Below are positions 34,786 through 51,266 of a DNA stretch of 64,000 nucleotides, one piece after another (positions within the stretch are counted from its first letter, which is position 1; every line of letters starts with the position of its first letter). Position numbers and translations under genes: made by a program. Origin of the DNA: Yinghuangia seranimata (GTDB lineage Bacteria; Actinomycetota; Actinomycetes; Streptomycetales; Streptomycetaceae); contig NZ_JASAOI010000004.1 in assembly GCF_029953285.1 (NCBI RefSeq), positions 62,001-126,000 of the forward strand. Reading direction: 5' to 3'. The notes beneath the pieces are model-generated. The model was not told where the DNA came from. It did not search any database and saw nothing but the letters and a program-made list of their open reading frames with translations.

Positions 34786-36015
34786 TCAGTGTGCCGGTGT
34801 GTGGACGATCCGCCCGGACGTCACGTGTTCGACGAACGTCGTGACCGACTTCCCGGTGAGCGCGCGCGGCTGGTAGCCGTCGAAGTAGGCCAACGGCACG
34901 TGCACGGTGAGCAGCAGCGCGGCCATCGGCAGCCCGTACGGGAACCGCCGCATCGGGACCGGGTGTTCGCCGAGCCAGAACCAGAGCACGATGCAGAAGT
35001 TGGCGACGAGCAGGAACGCCCAGCGCTCCATGTCCCATCCGGCCAGGGCCAGCATGCTCGGGGAGAGGGCCGCGCCGGCGGAGAGCACGGTCAGCCGCAG
35101 TCCGCCGCTCCCGGCCTGGTGGCAGACCCGCAGGACGACGGCACCGACCACCAGGACCAGCGGCAGCAGGAACAGGAAGGCCTGCCACGGCGAGTACATG
35201 TGCCAGCTGGCGGACTGGGTGCGGCCGAACAGGGCGAGCGCGTCCGACCGTACGGGGAAGCCGTGTGCGGACAGCACGGTCCCGAGGGCCCGGGGAGCGC
35301 CGCCCGACGACGCGGGCACGAGCAGGACGACGGCCCCGACGACCGCGGCGGGCAGCACCGACGCGACCGCCCGCCGCGTCGGCAGGCTGCGTACGGCCGC
35401 GAGCACGAACAGCGGCAGCACGGTCAGCACGGTGATCTCGTGGACGGTCGCCGCCGCCGCGATCAGCAGCGAGGCGGCCAGGACCCGGCCCCGCGCCAGC
35501 AGCCACAGCGAGGCGAACAGAAACAGGTAGAGCACCTGGTCGAAGTAGCCGACCTCGTGGAACAGGTAGCCGCCGCTGGGCAGCAGGAGGAAGCCGAGCA
35601 CCAGGTAGCGGCGCGCGGGGTTCCGGGCGGTCACCGCGGCGCGGACGAGCACGGTGACGATCCCCGCGAGGACCGCGAACGACACCGCGGCGAACAGCGG
35701 GTACGGATACCCGGTGCGCGACGCGATCGGGTGCAGCAGGCTGCCGACCAGGAAGCGCCGGTGGAAGCCGCCCTGCAGCGACACCGCCTGCAACGTGGCG
35801 GTCCAGCCGCTCGGCATCCGCAGCCCTGTGTACGCGGCCACCGCGACACACCCCAGCGTCGCGGCGAGCACACGCCTCCGGACAGCCTGCGGGCCGGGCG
35901 GTCCGCCGCCCCCCTCGGTCGACGGAGGACGCGCTTTCGCCGCACGGTCGTCCGCGGGGCGGTCCGTGACGCCGGTCCGCGGGTCCTGCCGAAGTCGGGA
36001 CAGCGTCAGGGACAT
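34786..36015 (-). CDS. Polytopic membrane protein, unknown
   Basis: This 409-residue protein has about ten hydrophobic helices, starting near residue 50 after a Pro/Gly/Arg-rich tail (STEGGGGPPGPQ). Motifs such as FHRRFLVGSLLHPI and YLFHEVGYFDQVLYLFLFA suggest a membrane enzyme of the GT-C/polymerase-like type, but no catalytic signature is certain. The ATG at 36015 has GAGGTGAGG eight bases upstream; a GTG at 36024 is an alternative. It converges on the ferric-reductase operon with only 18 bases between the stop codons. Confidence 0.65.
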   Translation of the reverse strand: MSLTLSRLRQDPRTGVTDRPADDRAAKARPPSTEGGGGPPGPQAVRRRVLAATLGCVAVAAYTGLRMPSGWTATLQAVSLQGGFHRRFLVGSLLHPIASRTGYPYPLFAAVSFAVLAGIVTVLVRAAVTARNPARRYLVLGFLLLPSGGYLFHEVGYFDQVLYLFLFASLWLLARGRVLAASLLIAAAATVHEITVLTVLPLFVLAAVRSLPTRRAVASVLPAAVVGAVVLLVPASSGGAPRALGTVLSAHGFPVRSDALALFGRTQSASWHMYSPWQAFLFLLPLVLVVGAVVLRVCHQAGSGGLRLTVLSAGAALSPSMLALAGWDMERWAFLLVANFCIVLWFWLGEHPVPMRRFPYGLPMAALLLTVHVPLAYFDGYQPRALTGKSVTTFVEHVTSGRIVHTPAH

Positions 36016-36604
36016 CCAGGGCACCTCACCTCAGTCGCGTCGGATGGGTCGCAGGACCAGCGAACGCCCGCACCATGAGAGCCGACTGAGAGGAGCGTGA
36101 AATCCTCGGGCGAAGGCCGGTCCCACCGCGAGCGAGGCGGTGACGCGCGAGAAGCCGTCGCGCGAACACGCCCGCCGCGCCGAACGGACGACCGTCCGGA
36201 TCCGGTGGTCACCCGCGGCATCGGCGCCGAGGCGCGAAGGCGACAGGGCAACGAGGCACGCGGGGCCGGCACGAACGGACACACGGGGCCGGCGGGGGCG
36301 AGGGCGACACAGACGCAAGCATCGCCCGTGGCACGCCGTCGTCGCGTGCGGCCACGCGGTGCGGCACCTTCCATCCCTCCATCGGCCGTATCCGGCGTCC
36401 CGCGACCGGTCCTTGACGGCTCCCGACGCGTGGTGCCTGCTGTTCGGCCTCCGGCGCGGGTGCCGGGATCCAGGCCGTGTTCGGCGCACCTCGCGGCGTG
36501 GCGCGCGGGCGGTATCCGCGCACGGGCGCCGCCTTCGTCCGCGGCGGCAGGAACCGTGTGCACCCGTGTCCACGCCTGACCGGTTTGGCCGCCGCCCGGG
36601 TGGG
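36016..36604. other. Gene-poor stretch
   Basis: I see no supported gene in these 589 bases. Open frames on both strands are Arg/Pro/Ala-rich with no start context, as expected from GC-rich non-coding DNA. The promoter of the minus-strand membrane protein must lie at its left end. Confidence 0.5.
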
Positions 36605-39106
36605 TCAGGTGACGCGGATGCCGACGATGCAGGTGTCGTCGTCGGTGTCGGCCTTGCTGTGCGTCAGCAGGCGGTCGAGGCGCAGTCCGAGGGAGGCCGC
36701 GGGTCGGCGTGCGCTGTCGAGGAGTTGGGCCTGGGTTTCGGCCAGGGGGCGGTCGCGGCGTTCGATGAGGCCGTCGGTGTACATGAGCAGGACGTCGTCG
36801 GGTTCGAGCTGGACGTGGTGTTCTGCGTACTCGGTGTCGGAGAGCGCACCCAGCAGGATGCCGTCGGGCATCGGCAGGGCGGTGGCGGCGCCTTCGCGCA
36901 GGAGCAGCGGCGGGAGGTGGCCGGCGCGGGCCCAGCGCAGGCTCCGGGTGCACGGGTCGTACAGGCCGCACACGACGGTGGCGGTGACGTGTTTGGGCAG
37001 GGAGTGGGTGACGGCGTTGAGCCAACCGAGGAGCCGGCCGGGGCCGTGGCCGGTGACGGCCAGGCCGCGCAGGGCGTTGCGCAGGACGACCATGCTGGTG
37101 GCGGCGTCGATGCCGTGGCCGGCGACGTCACCGACGCACAGGAGGACCTGCTTGGTGGGCAGGACGACGGCGTCGTACCAGTCGCCGCCGACCGCGGCGT
37201 CGGACTCGGCGGGACGGTAGCGGACGGCGACGTCGAGGCCGGGGGTGTCCAGCGGCGTGGTCTCCGGCGGCATGATGGCGTGCTGGAGCTGCAGGGTGAG
37301 GCGGTTGCGTTCGGCGGCCTGCCGTTCGGTGTGCAGGAGTTGGTCGCGGGTCGCGGCGAGCGCGACTTCGGTCCAGTGCTGGGCGGAGACGTCCTGCTGG
37401 ACGCCGCGCACCCCCACGAGTCGGCCGTCCGGCCCGAGGAGCGGTTCCGCGACCACCCGCAGCTGCCGGGCCGTGCCGGTGTCGTCGGACCCGCGGAGCC
37501 GGAAGGCGGCGGAGGCCGGTCTGCGCTGGTGGACGACGGCGCGCACGAAGCGTGAGACGGCGACGGCGTCGTCCGGATGGACGTGCGTGGCGAGTTCCTC
37601 CAGCGCGGTGGGTGTGGCGGTGGGCGGAAGGCCGTGGAGCTGGAACATCTGCGTGTTCCAGGTGGTCCTGCCGGTGACGGTGTCGTCCTCGAAGACGCCG
37701 ATGCGGCCCAGGCGTTCGGCGTGGTGCAACAGGTCGGCGAGGCGGGCCGCCTCGTCCTTCAGACGCCACGTCACCAGGAGCGCGTCGCCCCAGCGGCTTA
37801 TGCCGACGTCCGCCAGGGTGGACGTCGGGCGGCGGTCGACCATGACGGCCAGCGGGACCTGGGGGTGCGTGAACGCCGTTCCGGTGGCGTGGACGCGTAC
37901 GGCGTGCCCGAACAGGCCTCCCGGTTCGGCGGCCAGCGGGTAGACCTCCAGGAGCGGCCGGCCCACGAGGTGCCGCCGGGCCCGACCGGCGGGATCGGTG
38001 AAGTGCGCGTTGGCGTACGAGATCCGGAAGTCGGCGAGCGTTCCGTCGGGTGCCCGGTGCGGCCGCAGGATCAGGGCCGGGTCGCGCAGGCCGTCCGCGA
38101 ACCGCATCAACCAGGCGCTGCCGGGGGCCGGGTCGCCGTCGTCCGCGTCGCCGCCGCCCGGGGACCGGTCGGCCGGGTCCCGCAGGGTGTAGGCGCAGAG
38201 TTCGGCCAGCGCCTCGAACTGTCCCCGGCTCCGGGGCGGTTGTCCGGGCAGAGCCACGGGCCAGCAGATCTCCAGGACGCCGTGGATGCGTCCGCCGAGC
38301 GCGGCCGGCAGCGCGGCGCGGGCGCCGGGGTGCTCGGCAGTGCCCGGTGCGGCCAGGTCCTGGTCGGCGGCTGAGGCGACCCATACGGCCGCGGACTCCT
38401 CCAGGGCGCGCCCCGCGACGGTGGGGACGCCGTGCGGGACATGACGCCAGCGGGCCGCCTCGTGCGGGGCGAGGCCGGCGTGACCGCGCAGTGCGAGCGA
38501 ACCGTCCTCGGCGACCGCCCACAGGAGCGCGGCGGTGGCGCCCAGCGGTGCGAGGGCGTGGTCGAGGAACGAGCGGGCCGCGGCGTCGGCGTCGTCGGCG
38601 GTGCCGGTCTCGGCGCGGCGCAGCCGCAGCGCTTCGGACGGCGTGTCCGCCCGGGGGGAGGGAACCCCGGCGTGGGCACGGGGTTCTTCGGGGTGCCTCG
38701 CGGTCGCGGGGTCCGTGGGCCGGGAGTGCGGCGCGGCGTCCGCGATGCGGTCGAGGGCGGCCTTGCCGATGATGTCGGCGGCCAGTTCGAGGGGCGGTAG
38801 GCCGACGCGGGCGGCGAGGTCGGCCAGTTGCCGGCGGGCGTCGACGGGGGCACAGCCCAGGCGTTCGACGAGGACGCCCGCGGCGGTGTCGAGTACGGCG
38901 CGGTCCTCGGCGGCGGCGAGGGCGGCGTGCAGTTCCCGCCCGAGGCGGTCGACGACGGCGGCGAGCCGCCGCACTGCTGTCCCGGGGTCGGATCCGGGGT
39001 CCGATTCCGGGTCGGATTCGGGGTCGGATTCGGCGTCCGTTTCCGGGTCGTCGGTGGGACCGGTGCCGTGGTGCGGCGGGTGAACGGGGGTGCGGGGGTC
39101 GGTCAC
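36605..39106 (-). CDS. Multi-sensor SpoIIE/PP2C phosphatase (ANTAR-GAF-PAS-PAS-PP2C)
   Basis: This 833-residue soluble signalling phosphatase has a Glu/Asp/Ser/Pro repeat tail at residues 20-43 and an ANTAR-like three-helix segment at about 60-115 (AVLDTAAGVLVERLGCAPVDARRQL). GAF-like (about 165-300) and two PAS-like domains (about 330-440 and 470-590) follow. The C-terminal SpoIIE-type PP2C domain has the metal-binding GGDWYD and VGDVAGHGIDAATSM, then YTDGLIERR. Such enzymes dephosphorylate anti-sigma-factor antagonists. The GTG at 39106 has AGGAG about 11 bases upstream. It is 74 bases downstream of the hybrid kinase on the same strand, probably one operon. ANTAR joined to PP2C would link RNA binding to phosphatase output; that is inference. 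Confidence 0.88.
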   Translation of the reverse strand: MTDPRTPVHPPHHGTGPTDDPETDAESDPESDPESDPGSDPGTAVRRLAAVVDRLGRELHAALAAAEDRAVLDTAAGVLVERLGCAPVDARRQLADLAARVGLPPLELAADIIGKAALDRIADAAPHSRPTDPATARHPEEPRAHAGVPSPRADTPSEALRLRRAETGTADDADAAARSFLDHALAPLGATAALLWAVAEDGSLALRGHAGLAPHEAARWRHVPHGVPTVAGRALEESAAVWVASAADQDLAAPGTAEHPGARAALPAALGGRIHGVLEICWPVALPGQPPRSRGQFEALAELCAYTLRDPADRSPGGGDADDGDPAPGSAWLMRFADGLRDPALILRPHRAPDGTLADFRISYANAHFTDPAGRARRHLVGRPLLEVYPLAAEPGGLFGHAVRVHATGTAFTHPQVPLAVMVDRRPTSTLADVGISRWGDALLVTWRLKDEAARLADLLHHAERLGRIGVFEDDTVTGRTTWNTQMFQLHGLPPTATPTALEELATHVHPDDAVAVSRFVRAVVHQRRPASAAFRLRGSDDTGTARQLRVVAEPLLGPDGRLVGVRGVQQDVSAQHWTEVALAATRDQLLHTERQAAERNRLTLQLQHAIMPPETTPLDTPGLDVAVRYRPAESDAAVGGDWYDAVVLPTKQVLLCVGDVAGHGIDAATSMVVLRNALRGLAVTGHGPGRLLGWLNAVTHSLPKHVTATVVCGLYDPCTRSLRWARAGHLPPLLLREGAATALPMPDGILLGALSDTEYAEHHVQLEPDDVLLMYTDGLIERRDRPLAETQAQLLDSARRPAASLGLRLDRLLTHSKADTDDDTCIVGIRVT
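38981..39052. repeat. 12-bp tandem repeat inside the SpoIIE gene
   Basis: Six imperfect 12-bp units of the type TTCGGGGTCGGA run end to end. They encode a four-residue repeat (ESDP/GSDP) in the acidic N-terminal tail. Such a repeat can change in number by slippage in three-base-safe steps. Confidence 0.75.
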
Positions 39107-39180
39107 GGTGCTGCCGGCTCCTGGAGTACGGCCCGTCGAGGCCTCGGGCGGTGGGGCGGTGGGGCGGTGTGCCCGGGCGG

Positions 39181-42345
<3,165 letters not shown>

Positions 42346-42440
42346 GGCTGCCACGTCCCGTCCGGATGCGGGCCCGCGCGCCGGCTGGCGCGAAGTGCTC
42401 GCCGGAGGTCGGCCCCGGGAGGCCCCCTCGAACGCCATCA

Positions 42441-42454
42441 TTGCCCAACGGCAA
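42441..42454. promoter_or_regulatory. Operator candidate 1 (TTGCC-N4-GGCAA)
   Basis: This perfect 5-bp-arm palindrome with a four-base centre lies 96 bases upstream of the chosen kinase start. It matches the second site 105 bases further upstream in arms and spacing. The adjacent MarR-family gene is the likely source of its binding protein. Confidence 0.55.
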
Positions 42455-42545
42455 CGGTGCGTGCGACCGAACCGTGAGACGGGCGCCGGATTCCGGGCGT
42501 ACGCCCGCCCCTGTGGTGACGGTCGGGCGCACCATACGCTTAACT

Positions 42546-42561
42546 GTTGCCCTATGGCAAC
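42546..42561. promoter_or_regulatory. Operator candidate 2 (GTTGCC-N4-GGCAAC)
   Basis: This palindrome has perfect 6-bp arms and a four-base centre, placed between the MarR stop codon (42583) and the kinase gene. It shares the TTGCC/GGCAA arms and spacing with the site at 42441-42454. Confidence 0.55.
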
Positions 42562-42582
42562 GATAAGGTCGGGGTGTGGTCC

Positions 42583-43113
42583 TCAGGCGAAGCGGCGGGA
42601 CGGCGCGTCCCGCACGCCCTCCCCGGTGTCGGAATCCGCGTGCGCCGGGTGGCCCGCGGCGCGCCGGAACGCCTCCATGCCCGCAACCAGCGCCGCACGG
42701 TCCGCGGCGGGCATCCTGCCCAGCGTGTCGACCAGGTCCTCGGCCCGCCGCGCCCGGATGGCGTCCATCAGCGACTCGCCGTCCGAGGTCAGCGCGACGA
42801 CCACCTTGCGGCGGTTGTGCGCGTCCAGGTCCCGGGTCACCAGACCCGCCGAGTCCAGCCGGTCGCACAGCCGGCTCGCCACCGAGGAGACCGTGCCCAT
42901 CTCCTGGGCGAGTCCGTGCAGCGAGATACCGCGGGCCCGATGGATGATCGTCAGAGCCCGCAGTTGGGTCGGGGAGACCGTCGTGCCGAACGCCTCCTGA
43001 GCCCGCCCCCACACCGTGATCAGCGACTCCAGCGTCCCGGCGAGCACCCCGGCCGCCTCCTCGGCGCCGACGCCGGGAGCACGACGGTTTCGCTGCGCTT
43101 GTCTTTCGTCCAT
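42583..43113 (-). CDS. MarR family transcriptional regulator
   Basis: This 176-residue winged-helix regulator of the MarR type has helices before and after the DNA-binding core [46 protein letters not shown]. The wing carries [16 protein letters not shown]. The ATG at 43113 has GAGAAG nearby. The gene is divergent from a SpoIIE-type phosphatase (start 43176, 62-base gap) and lies upstream of the hybrid kinase on the same strand, with two palindromes in between. It probably represses the kinase-phosphatase unit in response to a small ligand or oxidant. Confidence 0.88.
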   Translation of the reverse strand: MDERQAQRNRRAPGVGAEEAAGVLAGTLESLITVWGRAQEAFGTTVSPTQLRALTIIHRARGISLHGLAQEMGTVSSVASRLCDRLDSAGLVTRDLDAHNRRKVVVALTSDGESLMDAIRARRAEDLVDTLGRMPAADRAALVAGMEAFRRAAGHPAHADSDTGEGVRDAPSRRFA

Positions 43114-43175
43114 GGTTCTTCTCACTCTGTCATGCCGCGTCGCGGGCCGGAACCGCGCCGCCGGAAGGGACCCCG

Positions 43176-44367
43176 GTGACCGCCGCCGACCGCCTCCTCG
43201 TCCTCCAGCGCGCTCTGCGTGCCGCGTCCCCGCAGGACCTCGTCCTTGTCCTTGCCCGGGTTCTGGTGGATGAATTCGGGGTGATCTCGTGCACCCTGCT
43301 GCTCGCCGACTACGGGGTCAGCGCCCTGCAGCCGTTCGGACGCGAGGCGACCCCCGGGTCCGCCGTCCCGGTCGCGGGCACCGCGGCGGGGCGCGCGTTC
43401 ATGGCCCAGGAGCGGGTCCGCGACGCGTCGGCGCAGGCTGCGGCGCGCGAGACGCTCTACCTGCCGGTCTCCGTGCGGGGCGACCGGCTGGGCGTCCTCG
43501 AGGTCGTCCGGTCGACCGGCGGCGACGGCGCCCTGGCCGACGAACTGGCCGAGGCCGCCGAGGTCCTCGCCCACGAACTCCTCGCGGCCGAACCGGCCAC
43601 CGACGTCTTCCAGCAGGCCCGCCGGCTGCGCAGACTCACACTCGCCGCCGAGATGCAGTGGGACCTGCTGCCCGGCCGCTCGTGCGAGCGGCCCGAGTTC
43701 ACCATGGGCGCGCAACTCGAACCCGCCTACGCGGTACGGGGCGACAACTTCGACTGGGCGGTCAACACCGGAACGCTGGCCGTCAGCGTCACCAACGGCA
43801 TGGGCCACGGCGTCCAGGCCGCCTCGCTCACCGCGCTCGCGGTGGGAGCGCTGCGCAACGCCCGGCGTTCCGGCGCCGACCTGGCGGCCCAGGCCGACCT
43901 GGCGAACCAGGCCGTGTGGTCCGCGCACACCGGCGGCGCCTACCTCGCCAGCGTCCTGTTCGAGGTCGACCTGGCGACCGGCGAGGTCGACGCCATCGAC
44001 GCCGGGTCCCCGCTGGTGCTGCGCATGCGCCACGGCCAGGTCGACCGGCTCGAGCTCGAGGCGCAGTTCGCGCTCGGCACCCTGGAGGACACCCGCTACG
44101 TCCCCGAACGCTTCACCCTGGAGCCCGGCGACCGCCTCGTCGTCGTCAGCGACGGCGTCCACGACTACCCGCTCCACCGCCGACGAGATGTTCGGCACCC
44201 GGCGGCTGGCCGCCAGCGTCCGCGACCACCGCCTCCTCCCCGCGCCCGAGGCCGCCCGCGCCCTGCTCCGGGACCTCGACCGGTTCCGCGGCGACCGGGA
44301 AGCCGACGACGACGCCGTCGCCCTGTGCCTCGACTGGCGCGGCCGCGGCACCGCCGCGGACCGCTGA
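43176..44367 (+). pseudogene. SpoIIE-type phosphatase with a late frameshift
   Basis: From the GTG at 43176 (GGAAGGGA upstream) the frame codes a GAF-like domain (residues 1-140) and a SpoIIE/PP2C domain (about 150-330: ALVVSDG-type VVVSDGVHD at its end). After VHD near 44165 this frame turns Arg/Pro-rich. The +1 frame meanwhile continues as real protein (TADEMFGTRRLAASVRDHRLL ... DDDAVALCLDW) to a TGA at 44365-44367. Removing one base (for example the T at 44166) joins them into a normal phosphatase C-terminus. As written, the product would run on to 44459. The metal motif is also altered: NGMGHG instead of DGMGHG, and RGDNFDW instead of GGDWYD. Either a pseudogene or a sequence error. Confidence 0.72.
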
Positions 44368-44455
44368 CGGCGGCCCGGGTGGCCAGAAAGACACGGTGTT
44401 CGGCGGTGCCGTGGACCTCGGGTTTGGTGGATTCTCCAGGGACCGGGCCGACCTC

Positions 44456-44485
44456 TTGACCCCGGTGGGGACGGCGGATTAATTT
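44456..44485 (+). promoter_or_regulatory. Candidate sigma70-type promoter of the xdh leader
   Basis: TTGACC (44456-44461) and TAATTT (44480-44485) are 18 bases apart, fitting an actinomycete -35/-10 pair. Transcription would start near 44492, about 40 bases before the small ORF and 305 before xdhA. Confidence 0.5.
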
Positions 44486-44530
44486 CCGGGGAACGTGACC
44501 CGTGACAGCCCGGAAGGAGGCGACCGGCGG

Positions 44531-44608
44531 ATGTACACCAGCTCCGACCTGAGCCGCCTCGCCCGGTGCACCGTCTGGGTGTCGGGTCGTATCGCGCACG
44601 GCTGCTGA
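44531..44608 (+). CDS. 25-residue leader peptide candidate upstream of xdhA
   Basis: The ATG at 44531 is preceded ten bases upstream by GGAAGGAGG, the strongest ribosome binding site in this part of the window. The peptide begins MYTSSDLSRLARC and ends in RIAHGC. It has two Cys, one Trp and three Arg, and no membrane segment. It lies just after a plausible promoter and before a hairpin with a T-run, in the 430-base gap ahead of the xanthine dehydrogenase operon. That arrangement suits attenuation or translational coupling. A role is inferred from position only, and a chance ORF remains possible. Confidence 0.5.
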   Translation: MYTSSDLSRLARCTVWVSGRIAHGC

Positions 44609-44623
44609 GCACGCCGTTCTGAC

Positions 44624-44654
44624 GTGCCCGTCTGGGGCACATTCCGGGATTTTT
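44624..44654 (+). terminator. Possible attenuator in the xdh leader
   Basis: GTGCCC (44624-44629) pairs with GGGCAC (44635-44640), and a run ATTTTT follows at 44649-44654. A T-run is rare in this GC-rich DNA. The hairpin begins 15 bases after the stop of the small ORF, a position from which ribosome movement could affect its folding. Confidence 0.4.
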
Positions 44655-44797
44655 CGCCCATACCCTCCTGGCGCGTCGCTGCTGTCGCGTGCCGTTTTGC
44701 GTCCGGTCCTCTCCTGTGGCGCGTCTGAGCACAGAAGGCTGCCTGAATTGGCGAACATGATGAATCGATCGATCGCGCACCGCATTGAAGGCCCGTC

Positions 44798-49480
<4,683 letters not shown>

Positions 49481-49544
49481 CCCACCCGCCACCGAAAGCC
49501 GACTTCGGAGCTCCAGCGACGGCGTGACGAGGCCGGGGTGTCGG

Positions 49545-50561
49545 TCAGCTTCGGTGGGGTGGGGGGCCTGAGGCGTTGAGGAGTTTCAGGCCTACGGTGG
49601 TGGGGGTGTGGAGGGCGGTGTTGCGGTGGCGGTTGGTGTGGATCAGGCCGGCGGCGCGGAGGACTGTGGCGTGTTCGCTGGCGCTGGGTGGGGAGATGCC
49701 GATGAGGGCGGCGAGTTCCTTGGTGGAGCAGCCGGGGTGTTCGGCGATCGAGTTGAGGACGGCGGCTCGGGTGTGGCCGAGGAGGGCCGAGACGGGTGCC
49801 GTGTGCCTGGGCGGGGTGGGCCTGGGGGTGAGGGCGGTCAGGCGCAGCAGGCGGTCGTCGTCGGCTACCGGGTAGGAGACGGTGGGTTGCGCCTGGGCGT
49901 GGGCGTCGTCGCCGACGAAGGAGCGGGTGCCGAAGACCGAGGGGACGAGGAGGACACCCTGTCCCCGTAAGTGCAGGTCGTAGTCGACCGGGTTGCGGAT
50001 CTCGAGAACCGGTGGGTTCCAGCGCAGCCATTGCGGGTTGGCTCGGGCGAGCAGGTGGTCGACGCCGCCGTTGAGGAACTGGCGTAGGCGGAGGGTTCGG
50101 TCGGCGGTGAAGCAGTCGACGGCTTGCGTCCAGTAGGGGGCGACGAGCTCGGCGTGGAGGTCGGACAGGCCGTCGAAGAGGTCGTCGCGGAGTGTCGCGT
50201 CGTGCGGCAGGTTCGACGTCCAGGCCGGTAGGGGCTGGCGTTCGGCTATTGCGGCGAGTTCGGTGTCGATCATGGTGGTGGGGGTCGCGCGGACCTGGTC
50301 GAGGAGATCGTCGAGTTCCCCAGGGTGCGCGGGTGTGAGGAAGGTCGGGGACCAGCCGACGGGTGGGATGAGGGAGAGGGCCATCCACGCGCGGGAGGTC
50401 AGGCGGGGGAGGGCGCGTCTCCGCCAGGCTCCCAGGCGTACGGGTTGGCTGCGGTCCCGCAGGGCGCGTGCCGCGAGGTGCAACTCCGACAGCGGCATCG
50501 GTGCTTCGGCGATCCGGGTCCGGGCCAAGTCCTCGGCCGTGAAGTGGATGCGGTAGGTCAC
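49545..50561 (-). CDS. ArsR-like winged-helix regulator, DUF5937 type
   Basis: This 338-residue protein has an N-terminal DUF5937-like region starting TYRIHFTAEDLARTRI, typical of streptomycete regulators. The C-terminal winged helix spans about 260-325 (LLGHTRAAVLNSIAEHPGCSTKELAALIGISPPSASEHATVLRAAGLIH). The GTG at 50561 has GGGGGAGG immediately upstream, the best start in the frame. It is convergent with xdhC and divergent from the secreted-protein gene at 50762, which it may regulate. Its ligand is unknown. Confidence 0.82.
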   Translation of the reverse strand: MTYRIHFTAEDLARTRIAEAPMPLSELHLAARALRDRSQPVRLGAWRRRALPRLTSRAWMALSLIPPVGWSPTFLTPAHPGELDDLLDQVRATPTTMIDTELAAIAERQPLPAWTSNLPHDATLRDDLFDGLSDLHAELVAPYWTQAVDCFTADRTLRLRQFLNGGVDHLLARANPQWLRWNPPVLEIRNPVDYDLHLRGQGVLLVPSVFGTRSFVGDDAHAQAQPTVSYPVADDDRLLRLTALTPRPTPPRHTAPVSALLGHTRAAVLNSIAEHPGCSTKELAALIGISPPSASEHATVLRAAGLIHTNRHRNTALHTPTTVGLKLLNASGPPPHRS

Positions 50562-50761
50562 GATCCTCCCCCGTGGTGGCTCGCGAGTCCGGGATTGTCT
50601 CGAATCTCCTGATTCGGCCTGGGTCGAATCAGGTCGAAGGCCCGGTTGTGCGCCCAACAAGCTTGTCACGGACGGCTTGTGGCGCGGCGCTGCCCCACCT
50701 GCGCCGAGGACCACTGTGTCGTCGCAACTCCCAAGAGGCGAATCCGAGTTGAGGAGACGAG

Positions 50762-51187
50762 ATGCGCAAGAACTCCGCGAGGACCCTGGGCCTGGTCGCC
50801 GCCGGTGCGTTCCTTCTGGTCGGCGCGGCGTCCGGAGCCGCCGTCGCGGCCCCGGCCGACCCGTCCGGCACCGTGCACATCGACGGGTTCGAACCCACCT
50901 CGGTGGTGACCGACGGCAGTTGCAAGGGGTGGATGAACACCGAGAAGCAGCACGGCAAGTGGTACGCGCAGGGGTTGGTGCAGTCCTGGCGCGGTCAGAC
51001 CTGCGACATGATCCTGGAGCGGTACCACAAGGGGGACGGGGGGTGGACGATCGTCTCCGGTCGGCACACCGTCACCAACACCTCCGACTACACGACCTGG
51101 TACTACGACGACGCCGGTTACAAGTCCCGCGTCTGCATCTGGAACGACAGCGTGTCGCAGACGTGGAAGTGCGGTGGTGCCGTGTGA
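50762..51187 (+). CDS. Small secreted protein with four cysteines
   Basis: This 141-residue protein has a Sec signal peptide (MRKNSARTLGLVAAGAFLL then AASGAAVAAPA; cleavage expected near residue 30). The mature part is about 110 residues, rich in Trp, Tyr, Gly and Thr, with four Cys (SCKGW, QTCDM, RVCIW, WKCGG) that can form two disulfides. This suggests an extracellular beta-sheet protein. GAGGAG lies before the ATG at 50762. I recognise no family. A strong bidirectional terminator follows. Confidence 0.75.
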   Translation: MRKNSARTLGLVAAGAFLLVGAASGAAVAAPADPSGTVHIDGFEPTSVVTDGSCKGWMNTEKQHGKWYAQGLVQSWRGQTCDMILERYHKGDGGWTIVSGRHTVTNTSDYTTWYYDDAGYKSRVCIWNDSVSQTWKCGGAV

Positions 51188-51210
51188 CGTCCGCCGGTCG
51201 GCGCGCATGA

Positions 51211-51250
51211 GGACGAGGCCCGGCGTTCAGGGAGACGCCGGGCCTCGTCC
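51211..51250. terminator. Strong bidirectional terminator
   Basis: A perfect 16-bp stem (51211-51226 with 51235-51250) and an eight-base loop separate the secreted-protein gene from the convergent SRPBCC gene. Confidence 0.85.
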
Positions 51251-51266
51251 GACCTTCGACGCGCCG

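Noticed and set aside
36097-36579. 160-codon plus-strand frame in the gap before the SpoIIE gene
   Set aside because: Arg/Gly/Pro-rich throughout, no ribosome binding site, no domain.
38981-39052. Short tandem units considered as a CRISPR array
   Set aside because: There are no spacers. The units are contiguous 12-mers inside a coding frame and encode a four-residue repeat.
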